Below are positions 21,753-28,472 of a DNA stretch of 28,472 nt, piece by piece. Numbering within the stretch: the first letter of the stretch is position 1; each line of letters begins with the position of its first letter. The stretch is from the NCBI GenBank assembly GCA_900544615.1, contig UQVS01000025.1:1-28472 (forward strand), given 5' to 3'. The DNA is from an uncultured Oscillibacter sp. (GTDB lineage Bacteria > Bacillota > Clostridia > Oscillospirales > Oscillospiraceae). The position numbers were made by a program, and so were the translations under genes. The notes under the pieces were generated by a model. The model saw nothing but the letters and a program-made list of their open reading frames with translations, was not told where the DNA came from and did no database searches.

Positions 21753-22673
21753 TTATGACGCACTGTCCAACGGATTCGGGCGGTATCCATCCATAAGTTC
21801 ATCATTTTCCATGATGAAGGGACGTGTCGTATCCTGGCCCCATGCGGTATCGTATTTTTCCATCAGATAATCGCTCAGTTCGGTTCTGTTCTGAATCTTT
21901 ACAAGGCGGTACGGCTCCTGAAAGGCGACCTTTTCAATGAAGTACAGGCTCCCGTCCTCTGCCGGCAGTAATACGCCCACGTGCCCGATGAACAGCGTAT
22001 TGTCCGTATCCGAAAATCGGTCATGGAGGACAACGGAGATCAGACGGGCAGAGCTGTCTTCAAAGGAAATCCCGCGCTCCGACCAGCCCGCCTGAAGCGC
22101 TTTGACCTGATCCGCCACCTCCGTGGTATCTGCGGCAGTTACCGGTGCAAACAATGCGCAGAACTTGGACGTGCTGTCTCCGCAGAGAACGGCGGGATCT
22201 GCGGCCAGCGTTTCAAGATCCATAAAGAGGGAATCCTCGCCCTGCGTTTCCGGCTGATCCGCTCCGGCGGTGACGAGTTCACCGAACAGGCTGAAGGCCG
22301 TGATCCGGCAGTTATAGCCGGGGAAGCTGCCGTTCTTCTCCATCCACAGATCCTGCATCTCATAGGGGTCATATCTGGTCTCGGTGGGAGCGGCGCTCTC
22401 AAACCCGCCTGTCAGCCATTCGCTCTTGACGCTGGCATTGAACTGATCCACGCGGTCCAGCAGCAGCTTTGTTCGGGTCTCATCCACATTGGCATCTGCA
22501 AGCGCTTCGGTGAGCAGTTTGCGCGTGTCCGCGTCCGTCAGATTGGAGTACGTTACGGTTTCCAGCGGCGGCTGCGCTGAATCCGGCTCGGCTTGCTGCC
22601 TGCAGCCTGAGAGTGCCATGAGGAGGAAACCGACCACCAGAAGCGTGGTCAGGGAATTTCTTTTCAGTTTCAT
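21753..22673 (-). CDS. DUF4300 lipoprotein
   Basis: The 306-residue product begins MKLKRNSLTTLLVVGFLLMALSGC. This is a lipoprotein signal with lipobox LSGC and lipid anchor Cys24, so it is exported and anchored outside the membrane. The mature part carries the DUF4300 marks NLTDADTRKLLTEAL, NCRITAFSLF, SLFMDLETL and IGHVGVLLP with EPYRLVKI near the end. The family is secreted and its role is unknown. ATG 22673 is chosen (GGAAAGG 10 bases upstream); ATG 22697 would give eight extra residues and a weaker site. The gene appears monocistronic with a hairpin region upstream and a stem-loop downstream. It is probably chromosomal cargo rather than a defence gene. Confidence 0.8.
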   Translation of the reverse strand: MKLKRNSLTTLLVVGFLLMALSGCRQQAEPDSAQPPLETVTYSNLTDADTRKLLTEALADANVDETRTKLLLDRVDQFNASVKSEWLTGGFESAAPTETRYDPYEMQDLWMEKNGSFPGYNCRITAFSLFGELVTAGADQPETQGEDSLFMDLETLAADPAVLCGDSTSKFCALFAPVTAADTTEVADQVKALQAGWSERGISFEDSSARLISVVLHDRFSDTDNTLFIGHVGVLLPAEDGSLYFIEKVAFQEPYRLVKIQNRTELSDYLMEKYDTAWGQDTTRPFIMENDELMDGYRPNPLDSAS

Positions 22674-23122
22674 AATTGATTTTGCCTTTCCTTTCATCGA
22701 TCCTTGCGGGACAAAGCTGAATCTGCTGCACGGAACACTTAATATGGTAACCGACTCAGCAGGAAAAGTCCATATCGAGTATAATGTTTTCTTTTCAATT
22801 AGGTTATGGAGCCCACTTCAGATTATGTGTCCGACTCCCATCTGATAGGAAAAGCCGCTGCCTCACACGCCAGAAGAGGGGCGGGTGAGACAGCGGCTGC
22901 TGGTTTTCTTTGTTTTTAAGCCTTGGTGTTCGAACCACACCAGACCATAAATTCGGCAGGGCGCATCTTAAAAATGTCGCCTCTCGTGGGGCAAAACTGA
23001 AATTTTGAAAAATAGAGTTTTCCGATCCTGTACACATGGCTGTTCAGGCAGCAAAAATCCTCGAACCGCTGCGGTGCAGCGATCCGAGGACTTCCGAGGA
23101 CTTTGGTTTGCTTGTGAGCGCC
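22674..23122. other. 450-bp gap with terminator hairpin and tRNA-like debris
   Basis: No complete gene is supported. An imperfect hairpin at 22853-22898 (AGCCGCTG-CTCAC-CGCC with its complement) is followed on the minus strand by TTTTCC. It likely terminates the XRE gene message, which ends at 23123. Other short stretches resemble tRNA flank fragments (for example GGTTCGAAC at about 22928) but do not fold. Confidence 0.5.
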
Positions 23123-23887
23123 TTATCTCTTCTTGTAAACGACCATCTCCGGGTTTTTGCCGTCTTCCTCATAGGTACAGACCAGCAGAAAATCCATGTT
23201 CGCGGCAATGCCGAAGCATCGATCTCCCCCAAATTCACATTCCAGCTGGTTGCCGAGATAGGTTGCCTGATCGTCAAGGAATTTGACGGTTTTTCCGTTG
23301 GGAAGGCGGTATGCAAGGTTGATATACTTGCCTACAAGCGCGTTGAGCTTTTCCACCTTGGGCATCCCGGCAATGTGCAGATTGTTGAATTCGTCCATCA
23401 GCGCTTGCTTATATTTCTCAAACGCCTCTGCGCCGCCAAGGTTTTCATACCGCTTCCAGTAATTGAGCTTGGGCAGCGTGTCCTTCAGGTAGGCCCGCGC
23501 CTGTTCCGCAGGGAATTCCACGCTGGCCATGTTCTGCACGCAGACCTCGATCAGGTCGTCTAAATTGTGGTACATATATTCGCCGTCGGCATAGCACCAC
23601 TTACAGTATTCCTCATTGAAAAAGCCGTCCGTCTCCCTGCTGATGTCGCCGTCCGCAAGGGGCATCCCGCAGCATTGGCAGATAAGCTGTCTCGGTGAGC
23701 CGAGCAGCGTATTGATGGAGACATCAAAGAGCTTTGAGAGCAGCTTCAGGGTTTCGATATTCGGCGTTGTCTCGCCGTTTTCCCAGCGGGAGACCGCCTG
23801 ACGGGTCACAAATACCTTTTCCGCAAGCTCGTCCTGTGACAGTCCCATCTTTGTCCTGAGCTCTAAAATCACATTTTTGGTATCCAT
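23123..23887 (-). CDS. XRE-type regulator with zinc-ribbon domain
   Basis: The 254-residue product has an N-terminal XRE helix-turn-helix (residues about 5-62, LSQDELAEKVFVTRQAVSRWENGETTPNIETL). A putative zinc ribbon follows, with Cys70, Cys72/73 and the CGMPLADGD motif, paired with YCKWCYADGEY (Cys95, Cys98), the zf-ribbon_2 pattern. The remaining C-terminal part is globular with a helical middle and strands (KTVKFLDDQATYLGNQLECE), likely a ligand-binding domain. It is probably a cytosolic transcription regulator. It lies 112 bp from the anti-sigma gene, in the same direction. The target is unknown; self-regulation is likely for this class. Confidence 0.82.
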   Translation of the reverse strand: MDTKNVILELRTKMGLSQDELAEKVFVTRQAVSRWENGETTPNIETLKLLSKLFDVSINTLLGSPRQLICQCCGMPLADGDISRETDGFFNEEYCKWCYADGEYMYHNLDDLIEVCVQNMASVEFPAEQARAYLKDTLPKLNYWKRYENLGGAEAFEKYKQALMDEFNNLHIAGMPKVEKLNALVGKYINLAYRLPNGKTVKFLDDQATYLGNQLECEFGGDRCFGIAANMDFLLVCTYEEDGKNPEMVVYKKR

Positions 23888-23998
23888 ACGAGCATCACCT
23901 CACGGTCATCATACCCCAAAGTTATCGGTATGACAAGCAACCCGCTGTTGCGGAGCAGAGCCGCGCCGCAGCCTTCATTTATCGCACAGTCTTTTCTC

Positions 23999-25195
23999 TC
24001 AGTCATCCAACTCCGTCTCATGCTTGAGGATCGCGCCGGTGGCGGCGTTGATCTCGTAGCTGTACTCCATGCCGCCGGATTTGAACTCGACCTCGTAGAC
24101 GAGCTTTCCGTCCTCATCGTCCAGCTCAACGTCCATGTCATACGCCGTGTTCTCGCTCACACCCGCATGGTTCAGGGCGATGGACTTCGCCTTGGCATGA
24201 CCGATGTCGCCGGACGGTACGGGCTTGGTAGGCTGCGCTCCGTCAGCCGCCTCACGCTTGCTCTCCAGAATCGTACCGGTGTAAGCATCGATCTTGTACT
24301 CAAACTCTTCGCCGCCTTGGCTCGTGATCTCGACCTCATAGTATGCGGGAAATTCATCAAGTTCGGGATCGACTGCGCTATACGCCATCTTGGCGGTGGA
24401 GACCTTCCCAAACGCCGCCGCAGCAATATCCATAGCCTTGTCCGTGCCGATGGGCATGGCGGGTGCGCCCGCCTCGGCAAGATCCTTCAGTTCCTCCACT
24501 GAGAGCTTTGCCAGCGCGTCAAACTTGAGTGCGGAGTTGAGTGCGAGCACGTGGTTCACCAGCGCCGCTTTTCCTGTGGAAATGTTGTTTTCCCGGGCCT
24601 GCTGTTCCCGCCCCGCGTCCTGCGTCAGTGTCTGCGTCAGGACGGCGGCCTTCGCTTCGCTGGTCTGCAACACGCCGTCCACGGTGCTGGTCAACTCGCG
24701 CTGGAGCTTTTCCGCACGGGCGCTATCCTTGTCCTCCACTGAGATCATGATGGCGGAGGAAATGCTGTCGAGATAGCCGTTGCGCACAAGGCTTCCCACG
24801 ATGGCATTTACCGCCACATCCAGCTTCGCGCCCTTGAGGTCAGTTCCATTGCTCATATCCGCAAGGATGGCTTTTGCATCCTCGTTGAGCGGCGTACAGG
24901 AAAGCACCTTCTCGCTCCGGTTCACCTTCAGTTCAATGCTGGGGTTCACATCCAGCGACACCACGGACGCCACCGCGTTCGCCCGCTGATAGAACACGCC
25001 TCCGCCGCCAAGCAGCATTACAGCAAGGCAGGCGGCAATGAGCGATGTCCATTTTCTATTTGCCGTTTTCTTTGTTGTCATGGGAATTACCGTTCCTTTC
25101 CGCTCTTCACAGCGGGAGAGAACGCCGTTCACATCATCCGGCGCAGTCTTTTTAAGCGCCGCAGCCAGCCTCTGCTCCATTTTTTCATTGGTCAT
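23999..25195 (-). CDS. RsgI-like anti-sigma factor with two PepSY domains
   Basis: The 398-residue product has a cytoplasmic N-terminal part (residues 1-47) that would hold the sigma factor. One membrane helix follows (about 50-68), then an extracytoplasmic RsgI_N-like segment with SVVSLDVNPSIELKVN (about 78-93). A helical part and two PepSY domains come next, the second ending SYEINAATGAILKHETELDD. PepSY domains bind or inhibit proteases or sense ligands. It is the natural partner of the overlapping ECF sigma gene and would release it on an outside signal. The start overlaps the sigma stop by 4 bp. An Ala/Lys-rich middle is long compared with classical RsgI. The signal is unknown. Confidence 0.82.
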   Translation of the reverse strand: MTNEKMEQRLAAALKKTAPDDVNGVLSRCEERKGTVIPMTTKKTANRKWTSLIAACLAVMLLGGGGVFYQRANAVASVVSLDVNPSIELKVNRSEKVLSCTPLNEDAKAILADMSNGTDLKGAKLDVAVNAIVGSLVRNGYLDSISSAIMISVEDKDSARAEKLQRELTSTVDGVLQTSEAKAAVLTQTLTQDAGREQQARENNISTGKAALVNHVLALNSALKFDALAKLSVEELKDLAEAGAPAMPIGTDKAMDIAAAAFGKVSTAKMAYSAVDPELDEFPAYYEVEITSQGGEEFEYKIDAYTGTILESKREAADGAQPTKPVPSGDIGHAKAKSIALNHAGVSENTAYDMDVELDDEDGKLVYEVEFKSGGMEYSYEINAATGAILKHETELDD

Positions 25196-25767
25196 CGGGC
25201 GTCATCTCCTTCCAGAAAGCTGCGCATCTTTTTCAATGCTCTGTGATATTTCGACAGGATGGTGGGGAGCGGCAGCTCAAGAAGCGCCGCGATCTCCCGG
25301 TGCTTCAGACCCGTAACGGCGTGGAGCAGCACGATGCGACGCTCCTCGTCAGTGAGGCTTGCCAATGCGCCTTGCAGCAGCGCGCGCTCGTCGGCGTCCA
25401 GTCCGCACTCTCGCGCGGGAATGGCGTCCCATTCCTCCTCGCTGAGGGCGGCATGGCGTTCCTCCCGCCGCAGGCGCATCAGGCACAGGTTTCGGCACAC
25501 GGCCAGCAGCCAGCCCATAGGCGATCCGGTGAGTCGGTACTGTTCCGCGCAGTCCCATACCTGTACATAGACGTCCTGCGTCAGGTCCTGCGCGTCGTGC
25601 GCGTTTTTGAGGTAGGACAGCGCTAAGCCGTACACCGCCGATCTCGTGCGCTGATACAGTTCCGCCAGCGCTTCGCGCTCACCGCCGGCAATGTGAATCA
25701 GCAACTGCTGCAGCTTGTGCCGATCCTCTGCCGGAGCATATTCGGTTGTCATCAGCATACTGAGCAT
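25192..25767 (-). CDS. ECF sigma factor
   Basis: The 191-residue product is an extracytoplasmic-function sigma factor. Region 2 is about residues 35-70 (YQRTRSAVYGLALSYLKNAHDAQDLTQDVYVQVW) and region 4 about 135-185 (LTDEERRIVLLHAVTGLKHREIAALLELPLPTILSKYHRALKKM). It directs RNA polymerase to stress or envelope promoters when freed from its anti-sigma partner. Start ATG 25767 has GGAGA 9 bases upstream. The stop overlaps the anti-sigma start by 4 bp, so the two are made at a fixed ratio. A short hairpin (CCGTG-TAATG-CACGG at 25787-25801) lies in the leader. No clear ECF target promoter was identified by eye. Confidence 0.88.
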   Translation of the reverse strand: MLSMLMTTEYAPAEDRHKLQQLLIHIAGGEREALAELYQRTRSAVYGLALSYLKNAHDAQDLTQDVYVQVWDCAEQYRLTGSPMGWLLAVCRNLCLMRLRREERHAALSEEEWDAIPARECGLDADERALLQGALASLTDEERRIVLLHAVTGLKHREIAALLELPLPTILSKYHRALKKMRSFLEGDDAR

Positions 25768-25842
25768 AGGCTTTCATCTCCTGTCATCCGTGTAATGCAC
25801 GGAAAGGACGATTTATTGCATTTGGAATGAAAAAATTTTTGA

Positions 25843-26358
25843 TCAAGATCCGCTGAGCACCTTGTAAACGCGGACAAGCGCTGCTGTCTCACAGATAAAC
25901 CGATCTGCCAGCGTCTGCTCCTCCCACCATGTTCTCTGCCGCGTTGCGTCCTGCCCCGCGGCCTGCTCCGCCTCCGCTTTGGCAGTGCGGATGGCTTTCT
26001 GTGCGGAGAGCCACCGGCCGTAAGCCCCGCCATACAAGTCCTTTTTCAGTTTCCGCAGCGCGGCCTTGTACGCTTTCTCCGCTCCGCTGGGGCCGTTGTA
26101 GTTGAGCCGAATGGCCAACTTCTGAAAGGTCATTCCCTTATCATCTGATTGACCGATGCCGTGGTAACTGCACACCAGATTCAGCTCTCTGGGCGTCAGC
26201 ACCTCCCCTATCCGCTGCATCAGCAGCGTCCGGCGCATCAGGCGGTCATAGGCCACGGCGGGATCACCGCCGCAGTTGACGGAGAACACATCGTCACCTA
26301 ACTGCCGGACGCAAAACAGCGTCCGGTAGCCTAATGCCATCGCCGCCATCCGAAACAT
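25843..26358 (-). CDS. Sigma region 4-like helix-turn-helix protein
   Basis: The 171-residue product has a region 4-like segment (about residues 52-110: LTPRELNLVCSYHGIGQSDDKGMTFQKLAIRLNYNGPSGAEKAYKAALRKLKKDL). It has no region 2, so it is not a full sigma factor. The N-terminal residues (RRTLLMQRIGEV) and a helical, charged C-terminus with EAEQAAGQDATRQR may serve in dimerisation. It may regulate transcription of phage or ICE genes, like the DUF1492/ArpU class. Start ATG 26358 has AGGAG close by (spacing 3-4); ATG 26349 is an alternative. It lies upstream of the ECF gene on the same strand. Confidence 0.6.
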   Translation of the reverse strand: MFRMAAMALGYRTLFCVRQLGDDVFSVNCGGDPAVAYDRLMRRTLLMQRIGEVLTPRELNLVCSYHGIGQSDDKGMTFQKLAIRLNYNGPSGAEKAYKAALRKLKKDLYGGAYGRWLSAQKAIRTAKAEAEQAAGQDATRQRTWWEEQTLADRFICETAALVRVYKVLSGS

Positions 26359-26432
26359 AGTCTCCTAATCATGGTCACAATCGATTAGCCCTATCGGCTC
26401 CACTGCTGTCATGATCATTTGTTTTGCTTCGT

Positions 26433-27233
26433 TTACTCTCTTACACCAAATAAATCAGATTGATGCTCTTCTTGGAAAAATTGCAGTCTTTCTATCTCAA
26501 AGTAACTATTTGACGCCACAAACGCCTGATTGAATGTACACTCATATTGTAATGCGCATACGTTCATTACCTCAATAACCTCTGGATTTGCAATTGCACC
26601 AATACACCCTATCCACTCAGGCTGTTTTTCCTTCTCAAACAGCAGCCACGCTCCTTTTGGAAAGACAGGAACTATTATATTGATACCTGACGATTTATTA
26701 ATTTCGTAGTAGCAGTTGCGTGGAACGACCAAATCTCTATCTGTTTGATTTATTAAAAATGCAACGTCCAACTTATCCAGTATACAGTCGACTTCTCCTG
26801 TGCTAATCATTCCGAAATATGAAAGTGCATCATGGTTCTCTTGCTCAGAAAATAGTTCCGCAGTAAAAGAATTCTGTTTCATAGTCTTATACGCCAAACT
26901 GCTCCTAACCATCGCCGCCTTAATGTATTTCTTGATGATGTCTTTATCATCCTGTGACATTGGAAGGCTTCCTATTTCCGCATTTTCTTTTTGCATATAA
27001 GTTTTATAGAACTTATGATTTAACTTCGCCAACGTGTCTTCAACAGTTCTATTCCAAAAATTTTCGCCAAAATCAGAATAGTATCCTTTTGACGTTCCAA
27101 TCTTATTGGATGCCGCTTTCATAATGCTTCCTGATGAAATATCTAAGTACCATACCTTTTTCTCCGAATCCGACTCGTCTCGAAAATATTTTAAGATACT
27201 ATTAGGAAGTTGAATGTGCGAATTGATAGCCAT
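26433..27233 (-). CDS. DUF4238 protein, AT-rich
   Basis: The 266-residue product matches the DUF4238 family. It opens INSHIQLPNSILKYFRD (the common QHxxP-type entry is weaker here), then has WYLDISSG, FWNRTVEDTLAKLNHKF, and a C-terminal ALQYECTFNQAFVASN motif with paired Cys/Asn residues. The family is of unknown function and is seen often in accessory islands. The gene is clearly AT-rich compared with all its neighbours, which points to recent transfer. Start ATG 27233 is the first in frame. The right-hand gap to the tRNA-Arg fragment is about 110 bp. No catalytic residues can be given. Confidence 0.7.
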   Translation of the reverse strand: MAINSHIQLPNSILKYFRDESDSEKKVWYLDISSGSIMKAASNKIGTSKGYYSDFGENFWNRTVEDTLAKLNHKFYKTYMQKENAEIGSLPMSQDDKDIIKKYIKAAMVRSSLAYKTMKQNSFTAELFSEQENHDALSYFGMISTGEVDCILDKLDVAFLINQTDRDLVVPRNCYYEINKSSGINIIVPVFPKGAWLLFEKEKQPEWIGCIGAIANPEVIEVMNVCALQYECTFNQAFVASNSYFEIERLQFFQEEHQSDLFGVRE

Positions 27234-27345
27234 GCGTCCTGCTTTCTCCTTATTTCTCTTAAATTAAATACTTAAATAATTTTTACATTATAGTATAGCA
27301 GGGACTTCAGCTTTCACCAAGAGATAGAGATATATTTTTTATAAG

Positions 27346-27381
27346 AAAAAGCATTCCAAACAATAAGTCTGGAATGCTTTT
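27346..27381 (-). terminator. Terminator of the tRNA-Arg 3' fragment
   Basis: On the minus strand AAAGCATTCCA pairs with TGGAATGCTTT around an ~11-base loop, followed by TTTTTC. It begins directly at the tRNA CCA end, as a native tRNA terminator would. Confidence 0.8.
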
Positions 27382-27425
27382 GGTACGCCCGACTGGATTC
27401 GAACCAGCGGCCTTTAGAGTCGGAG
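27381..27425 (-). other. 3' half of tRNA-Arg(CCG): attachment-site end
   Basis: On the minus strand the 45 bases give anticodon loop CTCCGAC (anticodon CCG), stem half TCTAA, variable loop AGGCC, T-arm GCTGG-TTCGAAT-CCAGT, acceptor half CGGGCGT, discriminator A and CCA. The matching 5' half (stem half TTAGA and D-arm) is absent; unrelated DNA begins exactly at the anticodon loop. This is the normal crossover point of integrases using tRNA genes. The complete tRNA should lie at the other end of the element, off the right edge. Confidence 0.75.
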
Positions 27426-27550
27426 TTATCAGGCCGGCAAACTGGAAAGCTCTGCAGGACAACGGTTTGGTTGGTATCGCACAAATTTTTGGCATTTTGA
27501 GAAAAAACCTCGGAGGCCTTACAGGGCAGGGCTTCCGAAGTTTTTCGCGG

Positions 27551-27569
27551 TAGTAGTCAAATAGTAGTC
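27551..27569. repeat. TAGTAGTC direct repeat
   Basis: TAGTAGTC occurs at 27551-27558 and again at 27562-27569, inside the element just beyond the attachment site. This spacing is typical of integrase arm-binding sites. Function is inferred. Confidence 0.4.
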
Positions 27570-27575
27570 TGCGCG

Positions 27576-27950
27576 TTATACAAGCAACTCCATCAATTTC
27601 CTTGCGGCATCCATACAATCCTGTGCTTCCTCTTCGGACACAGGCATATAAGAGTCAGATGGATAGCGGGTTTCAATATAAAACTGGTTTACATACGCAC
27701 AGTCTCTGAGGTTACCTTTCAACGGTGCCCCTGCCGCAGTTGCCTTTCTGCACAGAAATACAAGGCTATGTCCATCCAACAATTCGCCTGTCATTTTGAG
27801 CAGCCAACCCTTCAGCATCTTCTCCATCGCCTGTTGGCAATGAAACGCGACTAAATCGTTACCACCGTCATGCTCCATTAAGATTTCCGCACCTCGCAGG
27901 TCATGTGCCGCTTTTTCAAACCAGTCCTTATATCGAAGGCTGTCACCCAT
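27576..27950 (-). CDS. HEPN-domain protein (HEPN/MNT pair)
   Basis: The 124-residue product is a four-helix HEPN-type protein, with AAHDLRGAEILMEH, the FHCQQAMEKMLKGWL helix and HSLVFL marking the fold. It ends YIETRYPSDSY and a final MDAARKLMELL helix. HEPN proteins paired with a nucleotidyltransferase form toxin-antitoxin or nucleotide-signalling systems; the HEPN is usually the RNase toxin. The common Rx4-6H RNase motif is not clear here, so toxicity is uncertain. Start ATG 27950 is preferred (GGGAGG upstream); a TTG at 27959 would overlap the upstream gene more. It overlaps the MNT gene by 8 bp, so the two are co-translated. Confidence 0.8.
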   Translation of the reverse strand: MGDSLRYKDWFEKAAHDLRGAEILMEHDGGNDLVAFHCQQAMEKMLKGWLLKMTGELLDGHSLVFLCRKATAAGAPLKGNLRDCAYVNQFYIETRYPSDSYMPVSEEEAQDCMDAARKLMELLV

Positions 27951-28239
27951 AGAGTACAACCCCCTCCCTGTTCAGCTTGTGGGCAAAGCTCTGGCTATCT
28001 GCCACACTGCGTTCCCACTCCTCCGGCGTATACAAAAGGAAGTCAATCGGCGTATCAGATTCCGTATCACAATACAAATCTGTCAGCAGTGAACGCTTAT
28101 CATGGGTTGACGCAATGATGCAAAGGTCAATATCACTCTTTGCTGTCGCGGTTCCCTTCGCCTGCGAGCCAAACAGCAGAATCTTCTGCGGATCACAGAG
28201 CTGGATAACCTGTTCTCGAATCGCATTTAGCTTTTCCAC
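27943..28239 (-). CDS. MNT nucleotidyltransferase (HEPN partner)
   Basis: The 98-residue product is a minimal nucleotidyltransferase with an exact GSx10DxD motif: Gly24-Ser25, then Asp36 and Asp38 in FGSQAKGTATAKSDIDL. The third metal-binding Asp66 is in TPIDFLLY. It probably adds a nucleotide to its HEPN partner or an RNA and serves as antitoxin. The start is a GTG with GAGGAGG about 7 bases upstream. A -10-like TATACT lies about 45 bases upstream. Together with the HEPN gene it forms a typical two-gene cargo module, and it sits inside the element that begins at the tRNA-Arg fragment. Confidence 0.85.
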   Translation of the reverse strand: MEKLNAIREQVIQLCDPQKILLFGSQAKGTATAKSDIDLCIIASTHDKRSLLTDLYCDTESDTPIDFLLYTPEEWERSVADSQSFAHKLNREGVVLYG

Positions 28240-28472
28240 TGTATCGCCTCCTCACAGCCAATTCTCTATTTGCAGTATAACATGAAATTCTCAAAAATAA
28301 AAGCGATTTTTATGGCAGTTTCTTTCAGCCTTCTCAATGACTTCTGAACACGGGTGCGACCCGGTTCATTTGTGCAACCTTATCTGGCCGTCAAGCCAGA
28401 AATCCTTACGGCGCAAGGGCGCCCACGCACAAGGACAACATAAAAAGTATCGTTCAGAGCAATGCAAAGCGG
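28240..28472. other. Right edge, no supported gene
   Basis: The 233 bp contain an AT-rich promoter-like part (to about 28320) and a more GC-rich end. A plus-strand frame stays open to the window edge but has no start with a ribosome site, so no gene is called. Confidence 0.4.

Noticed and set aside
22801..22940. tRNA gene near 22.8-22.9 kb
   Set aside because: GGTTCGAAC-like and flank-like strings are present, but no acceptor stem or anticodon arm folds around them.
25787..25801. Riboswitch in the ECF sigma leader
   Set aside because: Only one 5-bp stem is visible; too small to support a riboswitch.
27381..27425. Amber-suppressor-like tRNA (anticodon CTA)
   Set aside because: Reading the loop as CTCTAAA leaves too few bases before the T-arm. 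Folding it as loop CTCCGAC with stem half TCTAA and a 5-base variable loop gives a normal tRNA-Arg(CCG) 3' half.
1..28472. CRISPR array
   Set aside because: No series of evenly spaced direct repeats was seen; the only repeats are 2-3 copy short motifs near attachment sites.

Overview
The window reads as a stretch of a GC-rich Gram-positive (Firmicutes/Clostridia) chromosome, most like the Oscillospiraceae (Flavonifractor/Oscillibacter-type gut bacteria). The grounds are the strong AGGAGG ribosome sites, GTG/TTG starts, DUF3801/VirD4-type ICE genes, a PBSX-type phage gene order and DUF4300/RsgI-like families. Species cannot be fixed from sequence alone.

Region 1 (1-2.1 kb) is the edge of an integrative conjugative element. 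It holds a helix-turn-helix replication-initiator-type gene, a DUF3801/PcfB gene and the first ~100 codons of a VirD4/TraG coupling protein that is cut off near the window edge. Upstream of the initiator lie two tandem terminator-like hairpins closed by an outer inverted repeat.

Region 2 (2.1-16.2 kb, all minus strand) is the most striking part: about 21 tightly packed genes, mostly joined by ATGA/GTGA/TAATG overlaps, in PBSX order. They run small and large terminase, portal, XkdF-type protease, decoration protein, major capsid protein, three connector/completion proteins, sheath, tube, XkdN-position protein, a 156-aa protein where the tape measure should be, LysM tail protein, XkdQ-like hub, spike, gp25-like protein, baseplate J, YmfQ-like protein, a TM/coiled-coil protein and a holin. 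Terminase ATPase and nuclease residues look intact. The cluster has no normal-length tape measure, receptor-binding fibre, endolysin, integrase, repressor or replication gene. That pattern fits a domesticated, gene-transfer-agent-like or otherwise specialised contractile particle better than an ordinary prophage. A PH-domain membrane protein follows it.

Region 3 (16.2-19.8 kb) looks like core chromosome. A two-component system (KdpD-like kinase reduced to DUF4118 plus kinase core, and a KdpE-like regulator) is divergent from the particle cluster; the shared intergenic region contains a perfect 18-bp palindrome. Then come a PLP aminotransferase and tRNA-Cys with a clear promoter and terminator.

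Region 4 (19.8-28.5 kb) is an accessory region. It contains an integrase 3'-end relic with TTTACCCC repeats beside tRNA-Cys, a truncated DUF3846 gene, small proteins, a gamma-glutamylcyclotransferase-like protein, a DUF4300 lipoprotein, an XRE/zinc-ribbon regulator, an ECF sigma factor with an RsgI-like/PepSY anti-sigma, a sigma-region-4-like protein and an AT-rich DUF4238 gene. After these comes the 3' half of a tRNA-Arg(CCG) with its terminator, which I read as one end of another integrated element running off the right edge and carrying a HEPN/MNT pair.
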